NCBI RefSeq assembly: GCF_023701745.1
Contig: NZ_JAJOZB010000001.1
Span: 1,742,501-1,806,500, forward strand
DNA: 64,000 bases
From: Streptomyces sp. RKAG293
GTDB taxonomy: Bacteria; Actinomycetota; Actinomycetes; Streptomycetales; Streptomycetaceae
Direction: 5' to 3'
Both the position numbers and the translations under genes were made by a program. Below, piece after piece: positions 49,908 through 59,977 of this stretch. Numbering within the stretch: position 1 is the first letter of the stretch; the number at the start of each line of letters is the position of its first letter. Below the pieces are notes generated by a model, which saw only the letters and a list, made by a program, of their open reading frames with translations, had not been told where the DNA came from and ran no database searches.

Positions 49908-52829
49908 TCATTCCTCCCCCGTGACTGCCCCGGACGGGCCGCCGGGCGGGTCCGCCCGGTACGTCCCCGGCAGCCCGCCGGGGTCGGTGCCGAGCTTGCG
50001 GTAGACGGCGGAGAGCAGCCGGCCGACGGTGACCTCGTCGGTGGAGAGCTCCGCCGCGATCGCCGCCGGTGTGGCGCCGGTGGCCGCGCGGGCGGCCGCC
50101 GCATGTTCCTGCTCGCTGAGGGTGGCGGTCCCGGTGGCGGGCAGCCGCAGGGGCCGCAGGCCCGCCGACGTGAGTTCCCCGCGAGCCCGTGAGGCCAGTT
50201 CGTCGGCGCCGCACTGCAGGGCGCCCTCCAGGCCCCGGTAGAGCTGCTCGGCGGCCTCCGCCGGGCGGCCCGCCCGGCGCAGCGCCGTCCCGTGGGCGAC
50301 CAGCGAGCAGGCCAGCTGGTGGCCGGCCGGGGAGCGTTCCAGCCAGTCGACGGACTCCTCCAGGAGCTTCATCCGCTCCGCTCCCCCGGACACCTCGGCG
50401 GCGATCCGCAAAGTGTGCCCGATCATCGAAGCGGCTCCGAACTGCCGGGCGCGGGCGACGGCCTCCATGGCGGTGGCGCGGGCCCGGTCCGGGGCGGCGG
50501 ACGCCTCGGCGAGCGCCAGGTGCGGCTGCCAGGGGCACCAGGCGGGGTTGCGCATGCCGCGCTGGTTCAGCCGGCGGCCCACGGCGGCCAGTTCCACGGC
50601 GGCCTCCTTCGCCATGCCGCGGGCGAGCAGCAGCTCGCCGTGGACGGCCTGGGCGTCGGGGAAGGTGACGGCGGCGGGGAACGGGGCGTGGAAGTCGTGG
50701 TCCGCCGCCAGTTCCGTCGCCTCGGCCACCCGGCCGCGGGCGAGCAGCACCTCGATGAGGACCGCGACGGAGTACCACTGGACGGGTGTGCCCCGGCCGA
50801 CGCGCTCCGCGAGCCGCAGTCCGGCACGGGCGAAGTCCTCGGCCTCGGCGAGCCGGCCGCGCCGGAAGCGGATGTAGCCGAGCAGCAGATAGCCGAACGA
50901 CAGATGGGCGCCGCGCCAGCCCTGGCGCTCGAACTCGGCGATCCCGTCGGCGAAGAGCTCCTCGGCCCGGCCGGGCCGGTCCGCGTACAGGTGCACCAGG
51001 GCGACCAGCACCGGGACCTCGAAGCCCCAGTCCGCCTCGGCCCAGTGCAGCCCGCCGTCCAGGGCCCGGCCGGCGTGGCGCAGGGCGGTGCCGGACGGCT
51101 CGCCGCGCAGGACGGCGTCCCAGGCGCGCAGCCCGATGATGTACCGCTCGGTGAGGTCGCGGCCGGTCAGCCGGTCGGCGAGCCGGGCCAGCCGGCGGGA
51201 GCGGGCGGGCGAGCCGGGCTCGTCCGCGCGGAACGCGTCCCACATGAACTGCTCGGCCTGCATCCGCAGCCGGACCCGGGGATCGGTGGCGGTACGGGCC
51301 GCCTCGCCGACGGTGTCGGCGGCCTCGTCGAGCCGGTCGCTGTGGGCGAGTGCCTGGGAGAGGTGGAAGAGGATCCCCTCGCGCAGGGCGGGGTCGCCCG
51401 CCGGCTCCTCCAGCGCGGCCCGCAGATGGTTGACGGTGGTGGCGGGTTCGAGCAGCAGGGAGGCGCAGCCCAGTTCGTACAGGACGGCGGCCCGCTCACC
51501 GGGGGACGGGGGTTCGCGCAGGGCCCGGCCGAGGTAGCTGCGGGCGGCTTCCGGGGCGCCCGCGCGCAGTGTCTCGCGGGCGGCGTCCCGCAGTTGGCCG
51601 ACGACCCAGGAGTCGCCCTCGGGGTGGGTCTCCAGCAGATGGCGGGCGGCGGCCGACGCTCCGAGGCCGGCGTCGACCACCGACCAGGCCGCCCGGCCGT
51701 GCAGCGCGACCCGTGCCGCGTCGGGGATCGCCCGGTAGACGGCGGTGGCGATCAGCGGGTGGACGAATTCGAGGGTCGTGCCGCCGGTCAGCACCCGGGC
51801 GCCGCGCAGCCCGTCCGCGGCCTCGGCCGCCTCCGCCGCGCCGAGGCCGGCGATGTCCGCGGCGAGCGCCGGGGAGATCTCGGTGCCCAGCACCGCGGCG
51901 GCCCAGGCCAGCCGGACGGCGGGCACCCCCAGCCGTTCCAGCCGGGTGGTCAGCCCGCTGCCCTTCACCAGGGCCGCCAGTTCACGCAGCAGGTGCGCGC
52001 TGGTCCGGTCGGGGCGCAGGTCCCGGTCGCGGACCCTGGCGGTCAGCTCGACGGCCTCGAAGGGGTTGCCCGCGGTGACGGACCAGCACTCGCGGCAGAA
52101 CGCGTCGTCCGCGTGCTCACCGACCGTCGCGCGCACCAGGTCGCCTATCGCGGCCGCGGTGAGCGGTTCCAGGTCCAGGGGCCGGTGGCCGGTGCTGCCG
52201 GGCAGCCCGCGGAACGACCCGGCGTGCTCCGGCAGTTCCTCGGGCCGGTAGGCGACGACGATCAGCATGGACAGTTCCGCGGCGCGCGGCGCGAACGCGG
52301 CGAGCCAGGTCAGGGATTCGGGATCGGCCCAGTGGGCGTCGTCCAGGACGAGGACCACCGGGGCACGCCGCTGGGCGAGATGGGTGACCACCCAGTCCAG
52401 GCCGTCGCGCAGGCCCTGCGGGTCGGGTGCCACGCCGTCCCCCGCGGCGCACAGGCCCAGCGCCGGGCCGACGATCCCGTACCAGCTGCCGAGCGAGGAG
52501 CGCAGTTCGCTCTCGCCGGATCCGGCGAGCTGCGGCTGCAGGAGCTGCCGGGCCACATGGAAGGCCACCCGCTGCTCCTGGTCGCCGCCGCGGGCGGACA
52601 GTACGGTGCAGCCCTGGTCGGCCGCGCGCCGGCGGGCCTCGGCCAGGAGCGTGGTCTTGCCGAGCCCGGCGGTGCCGGAGAAGGCCAGCAGGCCGCCGCG
52701 CGGCCGGTCGCGGCTCTCGGCGCCGTCCGCCCGCAAGCCGGTGAGCTGGCGCAACGCCTCGTCCACAGCGGCGAGTTCGGGCTCTCGTTCGAGCAACGGG
52801 CGCCCTGAACGGGCCCTGTGCTCCGGCAT
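49908..52829 (-). CDS. LAL-family LuxR-type transcription regulator (copy 1)
   Basis: A 973-residue regulator. An AAA-type ATPase domain has Walker A GTAGLGKTT (residues 52-60) and a Walker B-like VVLVLDDAHWAD. A long helical TPR-like region follows, and the C-terminal LuxR-type HTH is in TPAAIAAELSTDEVTVGRLLS. LAL proteins are large ATP-binding activators, often in secondary-metabolite clusters. The ATG at 52829 has AGGGGG 6 bases upstream. The second copy lies 144 bases upstream. The HTH begins LSEQEHAAAARAATG, which departs from the usual LTxRE pattern, so DNA contacts may differ. Confidence 0.9.
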   Translation of the reverse strand: MPEHRARSGRPLLEREPELAAVDEALRQLTGLRADGAESRDRPRGGLLAFSGTAGLGKTTLLAEARRRAADQGCTVLSARGGDQEQRVAFHVARQLLQPQLAGSGESELRSSLGSWYGIVGPALGLCAAGDGVAPDPQGLRDGLDWVVTHLAQRRAPVVLVLDDAHWADPESLTWLAAFAPRAAELSMLIVVAYRPEELPEHAGSFRGLPGSTGHRPLDLEPLTAAAIGDLVRATVGEHADDAFCRECWSVTAGNPFEAVELTARVRDRDLRPDRTSAHLLRELAALVKGSGLTTRLERLGVPAVRLAWAAAVLGTEISPALAADIAGLGAAEAAEAADGLRGARVLTGGTTLEFVHPLIATAVYRAIPDAARVALHGRAAWSVVDAGLGASAAARHLLETHPEGDSWVVGQLRDAARETLRAGAPEAARSYLGRALREPPSPGERAAVLYELGCASLLLEPATTVNHLRAALEEPAGDPALREGILFHLSQALAHSDRLDEAADTVGEAARTATDPRVRLRMQAEQFMWDAFRADEPGSPARSRRLARLADRLTGRDLTERYIIGLRAWDAVLRGEPSGTALRHAGRALDGGLHWAEADWGFEVPVLVALVHLYADRPGRAEELFADGIAEFERQGWRGAHLSFGYLLLGYIRFRRGRLAEAEDFARAGLRLAERVGRGTPVQWYSVAVLIEVLLARGRVAEATELAADHDFHAPFPAAVTFPDAQAVHGELLLARGMAKEAAVELAAVGRRLNQRGMRNPAWCPWQPHLALAEASAAPDRARATAMEAVARARQFGAASMIGHTLRIAAEVSGGAERMKLLEESVDWLERSPAGHQLACSLVAHGTALRRAGRPAEAAEQLYRGLEGALQCGADELASRARGELTSAGLRPLRLPATGTATLSEQEHAAAARAATGATPAAIAAELSTDEVTVGRLLSAVYRKLGTDPGGLPGTYRADPPGGPSGAVTGEE

Positions 52830-52920
52830 CGTGCACCCCCTGGTACCACCGCGTACGCCGGGCGCCCGATGCGCTCGGCGCACGCGCGTCCGATGCCACC
52901 TCAGCGTACGCCCGCGGCGC

Positions 52921-52943
52921 GGTCCGGGACCCTGTCCCGGACC
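52921..52943 (-). terminator. Hairpin between the two LAL genes
   Basis: Nine-base perfect arms (52921-52929 and 52935-52943) with a 5-base loop, 31 bases past the end of the second LAL gene. The two genes are probably transcribed separately. Confidence 0.6.
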
Positions 52944-52973
52944 AGCCGCGGCCCTACCTTCCGAGGCCCTGGT

Positions 52974-55895
52974 TCATCGCCCCAGCGCAGAGTGCTGGAA
53001 CCCGTTGTCCGATGTCTGTTCGAGGGCCTTGGGCAGCCCGGCGTGATCGGTGCCGACCTTGCGGTAGACGGCCGACAGCATGCGCGTCACCTCGCGTTCC
53101 GCGGTACCCAGTTCCTCCGCGACCTCACTGGGGGACCGGCCGCCCGCGATCTGTTCGGCCACGGTCCGCTCCGGCCCGGTGAGCGTGTCGGTCCCGGTAC
53201 TGCGCAGCTGCAGCGGGCGCATCCCCGCCGCCGCGAGCTCGTCACGGGCCCGGCCGGCGAGCGCGTCCGAGTTGCAGTGCAGCGCGCCTTCCAGACCGGC
53301 GTGCAACCGGTCGGCGGCGTCCTGCGGCAGTCCGGCCCGGCGCAGCGCGGCCCCGTACGCGACCTGCGCACGGGCCAGTTCGAACGCCGAGGGTGAGCGT
53401 TCGAGATGGCTGACGGCCTCGGCCAGCAGCCGCAGACCGTCGGAACCGCCGGTCACTTCGGCGGACGCGTGCAGCGCCTGGCCGATCGCCGACGCGGTAC
53501 CGAACTGGCGGGCCCGCTGGACGGCCTCCCGGATGGTGTCCGAGGCCCGTTCTGGCTCGACGAGGGCCACCGCCTGGGCGAGGTGCAGCTGCCACGGGCA
53601 CCAGGCGGGATTGCGCATGCCGCGCGCCTCCAGCCGCTGGCCGACCGCCGTGAGGTGGCGTTCGGCGTCGCCCCGCATGCCCTGGGCCAGCAGCAGTTCG
53701 CTGAAGACCGTCTGGGAGTCGGGGTAGACCACCGCGTTCGGGATCACCTCGCCGTAGTCGTACGTGTCGGCGAGCTCCTGCGCCTCGTGGGTACGGCCGC
53801 GGGCGAGCAGGATCTCGATGAGGATGCCGATCGCGAACCACTGCGCGGGCACTCCCGGCCCGACCCGGTCGGCGATGCCCAGCCCGGCGTGCACCAGGTC
53901 CTCGGCCTCGGCGAGCCGCCCGCGACGGTAGCGGATGTACCCGAGGAGCGTGAAGCCGAACGACAGGTGCGCTCCGCGCCAGCCCTTGCGTTCCAGCTCC
54001 GCGATGCCCTTGGTGAACAGGTCCTCGGCGCGGCCCGGCTGGTCGCAGTACATGAAGGTGAGGGCGACCAGGACCGGAACCTCGAAGCCCCAGTTCTCGT
54101 CGGTCCAGCTGAGGCCGTCGCCGAGGGCCTCCTCGGCGTAGCGGACCGCGACGGCGGCCGGTTCGCCGCGCACCATCGCGTCCCAGGCACGCAGCCCCAG
54201 GATGTAGCGCTCGGCCGGGCCGCGGCCGGTGAGATGGTCCGCCAGCCGGCTCAGCCGCCGGGAGCGGGCGGGCGAGTCCTGTTCGTCGGCCCGGAAGGCG
54301 TTCCACATGAACTGCTCGGCCTGCATGCGCAGCCGGGTGCGGGTGTTGTTGGCCCGGCTGGCCTCGGCCTCGACGGTTCTGGCGGCCTCCGCCATCCGGC
54401 CGGTGTGTCCCAGCGCCTGGGCGAGCCGGTAGGTGATGGCCTCGCGCAGCTCCGGTTCGAGTTCCGGCTCCTCCAGGGCGGCCCGCAGGTGGTTGACCGT
54501 GTTCGCGGGCTCGTTGAGGAGCGACGAGCAGCCGAGTTCGAAGAGCACGGCCGCGCGCTCGCCGTAGGGCGGTGGTTCGCGCAGGGCGCGGGCGAGACAG
54601 CGCTGGGCCGCCTCGGGCGCTCCGGCCCGCAGGTACTCGCGGGCTGCGCCGCGCAGTTGCTGCACCACCCACTCGTCGCCCTCGGGATGCAGTTCCAGCA
54701 GGTGCCGGGCGGCGGTGGCGGCGCCCAGTCCCGCTTCCGTCACGGCCGACGCCGCCTCGCCGTGCATCCCGACGCGCAGCGCGCTGGGAATCGCCCGGTA
54801 GACGGCGGTGGCGATCAGCGGGTGGACGAACTCCAGGGTGGAGCTGTCGGTGCTGCCGACCGTCAGGATGCGCGCGGCCCGCAGCCGTTCGAAGGCGTCG
54901 GCCGCCTCCTCGCGGCCGAGCGCGGCGACACCCGCGGCCAGTGGCGGTGCGATGGACGTGCCGAGGACGGCCGCCGCCCAGGCGAAGCGGACCGCGGACG
55001 GGCCGAGCTTCTCGATCCGCTCGATGAGGCCGCTGCCCTTGACGGCGGACGCCAGTTCGCGCAGTTCCGGGATGTCCTCGCGCTGGCCCTTGAGTTCGCG
55101 GTCGCAGATCTTCGCGGTGAGCTCGGTGACCTCGAACGGGTTGCCGCCGGTGACCGCCCACGCCTCACGGCAGAACGCCTCTTCGGCGCTCTCCCCCACG
55201 GCGTCGCGCACTATGCGGCGGACAGCGCCCGGGGTGAGCGCCACCAGGTCGAAGGGGCGGGAGCCGTGCCGGCCGGCGAGTTTGCGGAACGCCATCGCGT
55301 CGGCGGGCAGTTCGTCCGGCCGGTACGCGACGATCACCAGCATCGGCAGTTCCTCGGCCCGCGGGGCGAAGGCGGTCAGCCACGCCAGCGACTCCGCGTC
55401 GGCCCAGTGCGCGTCGTCCAGGATCAGCACGACGGGCGCCTGCTGGACGGCGAAGCGCGTCACCACCCAGTCCAGGCCGTCACGCACACCGGTGGGATCG
55501 GGGGCGCCGTCGCCGACCGAGGCCACCAGCCCGACCGCCGGGGCGACGATGTCGTACCAGCTGCCCAATATCCGGCGGTGCTCCTCCTCGGAGGCCGCCG
55601 CGAGCACCGGCTGGACGAGCTGGCGGACGACATGGAAGGCCATGCCCTGCTCCTGCTCGCCACCGCGTGCGGACAGCACGGTGCAGCCACGCGCCGCCGC
55701 TCGCCTGCGGACCTCGGCGAGCAGCGCGGTCTTGCCGAGCCCGGCAGGACCCGCGAAAGCGAGCAGCCCGCCGTGCTTCGTGCCGGGCCGATTCCCGCAG
55801 AGATCGTTCAAAGCGCCGTCGAGCGCGACGAGTTAGGACTCACGTTCGAGAACCAAGCGATTCACTCGTCCCAATTGTTCCACCGCGTCTGGCAT
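52974..55895 (-). pseudogene. LAL-family LuxR-type regulator (copy 2) with in-frame stop at codon 21
   Basis: A paralogue of the neighbour with the same overall length, 2,922 bases from its natural ATG (55895) to its stop. The N-terminus MPDAVEQLGRVNRLVLERES is followed by TAA (55833-55835) where copy 1 has a Glu-containing sequence (LLEREPELAAVDEAL), and the frame then continues as LVALDGALNDL. After the stop everything is intact: Walker A GPAGLGKTALL, VVLILDDAHWAD, the helical region and the HTH (VAEQIAGGRSPSEVAEELG). The only start that keeps Walker A is a TTG at 55811 without a ribosome site. It is probably a recent nonsense allele, a sequencing error, or a gene rescued by weak re-initiation. 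Confidence 0.8.
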
Positions 55896-56001
55896 GTCCG
55901 TTCCCGTTCTCGTTGCCTGTTCGGCAGGTAGCGCCGAGCGTACGCCCGCCGGGACGCTCTGTAGTGCTCCCTGGTGATATCCAGGTCGGACGAACGGGTA
56001 G

Positions 56002-57177
56002 ATGGCAAACGCCAGTTCACTTTCCCCATGGTCCGGGCGGCTCCGGACCACCGCGACGCAACCCGAGGTGGGCACCTTGTCGGACACCACAGCCCCCAGC
56101 GGCCCCATCCAGCGCGACATCCTCGCGGAACGCACCACCCTGCTGAGCATTCCCTTCCCCGGGCGGTCGAGCCCGCACACCGACCGAGCCCGCCGGCACA
56201 CCCTTCAGTGGCTGCGCGACCTGGCGATACTCCGTTTCGACCGCGATGTCGAGGAGTACGACGCGCTGCGGCTGGAGCGTCTGATGGCGTTCTTCTACCC
56301 CCGTGCGACCGGATCCGATCTCGACCTCGCCGCCGACTTCAACGCCTGGTTCTTCATCTTCGACGACCAGTTCGACGGCCCTTTGGGGCGCCGGCCGGAC
56401 GACGTGGAGCGCGAGGTCGACACGTTGGTGTCGATCCTCTACGAACCACCTTCCCCCGTCCGTGGTACCGCCAACCCGCCGGGCAACCCGCTCGCGGACG
56501 GATTCCGCGACATCTGGCTCCGCTCGGCGGCCGGCACGCCGACCGCGTGGCAGCACCGCTTCCGCGACCACTGGCGGGACTATCTGCGGGCCTACCACTG
56601 GGAGGCCCTGAACCGGACGCGGCGGCCCACCATGACCCTCGAGACGTTCCTGCGGGGCCGGCGGGACTCCATCGGCGTCCAGCCGTGCCTGGACTTCGCC
56701 GAGCGGTGCGGCGGCTACACCCTGCCGGACATGCTGCACTCGGGCCCGCTCGCCGAGATGCGGGAGATCACCGGCGATGTGGTGATCTTCGTGAACGACA
56801 TCATGTCGGTGGACAAGGAGTTGGCCGCCGGGGACGTCAACAACAGCGTGATCCTGCTGCTCGACACCAGCGACCACACGCTGGACGGGGCCGTGGAACT
56901 CATCGCGCGGGCCGCCAACGCGCGCGTGCAGCGGTTCCAGATGCTCGCCGCGCGGCTTCCCGCGGTGCTCGACGAGTACGACGCCGCGCCCGCGCTGCGG
57001 GCGCAGGTGGAGGACTATGTGCGCGCCATGCGCCATGTGATGCGCGGCAATCTCGACTGGTCCCTGGAGACCGCCCGGTATCGCGCTTCGGGGGTCGCCG
57101 CGGTGAGCGGCGGCAGACAGCGGCCGTGGTCGGATCTCTTCGGCACGGACGGCACCCGCCCCGGCGGCCTCGGCTGA
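56002..57177 (+). CDS. Class I terpene synthase (sesquiterpene type)
   Basis: Up to 391 residues. The metal-binding DDxxD motif is FFIFDDQFDG (D121, D122, D125). The NSE triad is NDIMSVDKE (N265, S269, E273), and RY closes the active site near the C-terminus. IPFPGRSSPH at the start and the overall order match bacterial sesquiterpene synthases of the pentalenene-synthase type, which cyclise farnesyl diphosphate. The product cannot be read from sequence. The ATG at 56002 has a weak ribosome site; TTG 56077, preceded by GAGGTGGG, gives 366 residues nearer the family length. No P450 or prenyltransferase follows. Two LAL regulators lie divergently upstream. Confidence 0.9.
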   Translation: MANASSLSPWSGRLRTTATQPEVGTLSDTTAPSGPIQRDILAERTTLLSIPFPGRSSPHTDRARRHTLQWLRDLAILRFDRDVEEYDALRLERLMAFFYPRATGSDLDLAADFNAWFFIFDDQFDGPLGRRPDDVEREVDTLVSILYEPPSPVRGTANPPGNPLADGFRDIWLRSAAGTPTAWQHRFRDHWRDYLRAYHWEALNRTRRPTMTLETFLRGRRDSIGVQPCLDFAERCGGYTLPDMLHSGPLAEMREITGDVVIFVNDIMSVDKELAAGDVNNSVILLLDTSDHTLDGAVELIARAANARVQRFQMLAARLPAVLDEYDAAPALRAQVEDYVRAMRHVMRGNLDWSLETARYRASGVAAVSGGRQRPWSDLFGTDGTRPGGLG

Positions 57178-57205
57178 GCCGGGACCGTGGACGGCGCGGC
57201 GGAAC

Positions 57206-57237
57206 GACCGGGGCAGCACGGGAGTGCGGCCCCGGTC
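57206..57237. terminator. Bidirectional terminator after terpene synthase
   Basis: A 13-bp stem with one A-G mismatch (arms 57206-57219 and 57224-57237; outer 9 bp and inner 4 bp) and a GGGA loop, 29 bases after the terpene-synthase stop, between convergent genes. Confidence 0.75.
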
Positions 57238-57289
57238 CCGCCCCGATCCGGTCCCTCGCGGGGCCCGGATGCGGGCGGACGCCGACTTC

Positions 57290-59242
57290 CTAGGCGGGGT
57301 AGGTGCGGCCCGCGAAGCGGCGCTCGAAGCCGTCACCGGTGTTCGCGGTGACCGTGTAGTCGTAGCCGCCGTCGGCCGCCGACGTGAGCGCGACCTGCTG
57401 GGTGCCGCCCGCCGCGACGGTCACCGTGCTGCCACCGGAACCGTCCCCCGCGGCGTTGCCGCCCACGGTGAAGACGACCGCCGCGCCGCCGGCGTTGGTC
57501 AGCGTCAGCGCCAGGTTCCGCGGCGTCGCGCGGGCGATGGCCACGGCCGCCTCGGGGTGGCCCTTGGCCGCGTTCGACCAGGTCCGCACATCGCCCTTGA
57601 AGCCGCGCAGATAGCCGTCGGGGCCGTGCGCGTCGATGTCGTACAGGCCGCCGCCGTACGTCTGGGCGCTGAAGTAGTCCTGCACGCTGCCGCCGACCGG
57701 AACCGTGTAGCGCCAGTTGTCGTAGGTGCGGTAGTTGACGGTGTACATCGCGAAGCCGGCGCCCAGCGTCCCGGTGTTGACCACCTTGATCCAGATGCGG
57801 CCGGTGCTCGTCTCGGTCCACGACGTGGTGTCGAAGCCGTAGCCGATCCGCCGGGCCGGCCGGCTGCCCGACTCCTGGACCGGCGCCACCTGCGAGGACG
57901 GCGGGGCGGCGTCGGGCAGCGAGTTCTGGGCGTCGCAGGCGGCGACCAGCGCGGCGGTGTCGGGGAGCGAGGGGAACGTGGTGTTCTTCGTGGTGAAGTC
58001 GAAGGCGCTCATCAGGTCGCCGCAGACGGTGCGGCGCCAGGCGGAGATGTTAGTCTCCTTCACCCCGGTCCAGTTCTCCAGGAACCGCAGCGGCGAGGTG
58101 TGGTCGGCGACCTCGGAGTTGACGTAGCCGCCGCGGCTCCAGGGCGAGATCACGATCATCGGCACGCGCGGGCCGAGCCCGATCGGCACCCCGCCGATGA
58201 ACTCGTCCGCGGTTCCGGCGGGCGCGACGGGCGGCGCCACATGGTCGAAGAAGCCGTCGTTCTCGTCGAAGTTGAGGAAGACCACGGTCTTGGCCCAGAC
58301 GGCCGGGTTCGCCGCGAGCGACTCCAGGACGTACTTGGAGGTGTAGTTCGCGCCGTACGCCGGCGGGTAGTCCGGGTGCTCGCTCTGGTTGGCGGGGGCC
58401 ACGACCCAGCTGACGGCGGGCAGCGTGCCGTTCCTCACGTCCTGGTTGAACGCGTCGGCGGAACGCCGCTGCATCCCGTTGACGTAGAGCGGTGACGTGG
58501 TGGCGGCGCTCTTGAAGTTCTTGAACCAGGCGAGCGGGTTGTCGTCGTAGTTGTCCTGCTGCTGGTAGACCCGCCAGGAGATGCCCGCCGACTGCAGGCG
58601 CTCGGCATAGGTGGTCCAGGAGTACCCCTTCTCGGAGTTGTCCGTGACCGGCCCGCCGTTCTTGCCCGCCGGGTCGACGGTGGCGGTCCACTGGTACAGC
58701 CGGTTGGGGTTGGTCGGCCCCTGCACGGAACAGAAGTACTGGTCGCAGAGGGTGAACGACTCGGCCAGCGCGAACTGGAACGGGATGTCGGCGCGCTGGT
58801 AGTACCCCATCGACCAGGCGCTCTTGGCCGGCACCCAGTTGTTGTACTTGCCGCTGTTCCAGGCGCTGTGGGTGCCCGACCAGCCGTGGTCGAGGTCCCG
58901 CACCCGCTGCGCGTCCGTCGTCGCGGTGTTCAGGTGCCAGGGCAGTACGAGGCTGCCGCCGGAGGGTCCGTTCGCGGTCTGGCGCAGCACGTCCTGGCCG
59001 TTGGGGAAGCGCAGCCGCGACCGGTCGCCGTAGCCGCGCACGCCCTTGAGGGTGCCGAAGTAGTGATCGAACGAACGGTTCTCCTGCATGAAGATCACCA
59101 CATGCTCGACATCGTCGAGCGTGCCGGCCGCCGAGGTGGCGGCCATGGCCTGCTGGATGGAGGCGGGCAGCGTGCCGAACGCGGCGGCGGCGCCGGAGCC
59201 GGCGGCGGCTCCCAGGAATCCACGGCGGGACAAGGGCGTCAA
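57290..59242 (-). CDS. Tat-exported phospholipase C (phosphocholine-specific type)
   Basis: A 650-residue enzyme of the bacterial phospholipase C/acid-phosphatase superfamily. A Tat signal (SRRGFLGAAA, residues 5-14) directs export of the folded protein. The catalytic domain begins VVIFMQENRSFDHYFGT, the family hallmark, and includes FDENDGFFDHVAPP. Two C-terminal beta-sandwich domains (about 480-650) match those of phosphocholine-specific enzymes. The start is TTG 59242, because GAGGAG stands 5 bases upstream and the Tat signal begins there; a longer frame upstream lacks any such signal. Confidence 0.9.
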   Translation of the reverse strand: MTPLSRRGFLGAAAGSGAAAAFGTLPASIQQAMAATSAAGTLDDVEHVVIFMQENRSFDHYFGTLKGVRGYGDRSRLRFPNGQDVLRQTANGPSGGSLVLPWHLNTATTDAQRVRDLDHGWSGTHSAWNSGKYNNWVPAKSAWSMGYYQRADIPFQFALAESFTLCDQYFCSVQGPTNPNRLYQWTATVDPAGKNGGPVTDNSEKGYSWTTYAERLQSAGISWRVYQQQDNYDDNPLAWFKNFKSAATTSPLYVNGMQRRSADAFNQDVRNGTLPAVSWVVAPANQSEHPDYPPAYGANYTSKYVLESLAANPAVWAKTVVFLNFDENDGFFDHVAPPVAPAGTADEFIGGVPIGLGPRVPMIVISPWSRGGYVNSEVADHTSPLRFLENWTGVKETNISAWRRTVCGDLMSAFDFTTKNTTFPSLPDTAALVAACDAQNSLPDAAPPSSQVAPVQESGSRPARRIGYGFDTTSWTETSTGRIWIKVVNTGTLGAGFAMYTVNYRTYDNWRYTVPVGGSVQDYFSAQTYGGGLYDIDAHGPDGYLRGFKGDVRTWSNAAKGHPEAAVAIARATPRNLALTLTNAGGAAVVFTVGGNAAGDGSGGSTVTVAAGGTQQVALTSAADGGYDYTVTANTGDGFERRFAGRTYPA

Positions 59243-59356
59243 AGCGACTCCTCGGTCAGGGGACACAGGTGGGGGGTCGCGCCGAATTGAACGGGGAGAA
59301 CGCGACGGGCGCGCCAATACGCGCGGAGACTCCCATGGCGAATTGCCACACACAAG

Positions 59357-59881
59357 ATGTCGGGCGCCCCAAGCACGGGCAAAGCCGCCGGACGTCCTGA
59401 TACGCGCCACCGGGGCCACCCGAACCGGCCACCCTGGAGCGGCGGCCGCTCGGCCGCCGAACTTCGGGCGGCCGTCACCGGGGCCCTCGACGAGGCGGAG
59501 CGGGCGTGGACGGCCGTCGGCCTGCGGGACCTGGAGCGGCCGGTGCGCTATCGCGACGCCACGCTGTCGGCCGCCGCGCTCGCCTGGTGGCGGGAGTTGG
59601 AGATCCACACGGCGGACGCCGCGATCGGGTACCTGCCCGCACAGTGGTCACGGCCGTTCTGCGCGCACGTCCTGGAGTTCCTCGCGCCGCGCGTACCGGA
59701 CGGTGTGCGGCTGACGCTCGCGGCGTCGGACGGCCCGGAGGCACCCGTCCTCGGGGACGGCGAACCGGTCACCGTGCGCAGCCCGCTCACCGACCTCACC
59801 GCCTGGCTGGCCGGCCGTGAGCCGCAGGGCCCGCTGGACAGCGGATCGGCGCCGCTGCCCGAACTCGGGCCGTGGCCATAG
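59357..59881 (+). pseudogene. 5'-truncated mycothiol-dependent maleylpyruvate-isomerase-like remnant
   Basis: The frame carries only the second half of an MDMPI/DinB-like protein: WWRELEIHTADAAIGYLPAQW (Glu and His metal ligands of the family) and a C-terminal part with LTDLTAWLAGRE. The first half with the other His ligand (in a GHxxxHLxRNAD-type helix) is missing, and the 35 residues before the match are Pro/Arg-rich and lack a ribosome site. It lies just upstream of the phospholipase gene on the other strand. It is most likely a degraded gene rather than an active enzyme. Confidence 0.65.
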
Positions 59882-59882
59882 C

Positions 59883-59906
59883 GGTGCCGGTGCCGGTGCC
59901 GGTGCC
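59883..59906. repeat. Tandem hexamer GGTGCC, four copies
   Basis: Four perfect GGTGCC units follow the TAG stop of the isomerase remnant. It is a simple repeat prone to slippage and has no visible function. Confidence 0.7.
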
Positions 59907-59977
59907 GAACGACCGGCCGCCGGGCCTCGGTGACGAGGTCCGGCGGCCGGTGGCGGGCGTCGTCCGGGACGGACGCC

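Noticed and set aside
59243..59608. N-terminal extension of the phospholipase C frame
   Set aside because: The extension is Arg/Gly/Pro-rich and would bury the Tat signal. TTG 59242 has a ribosome site and begins the signal directly.
59883..59906. GGTGCC repeats as part of a CRISPR array
   Set aside because: The units are 6 bases with no spacers, and there are no cas genes in the window.
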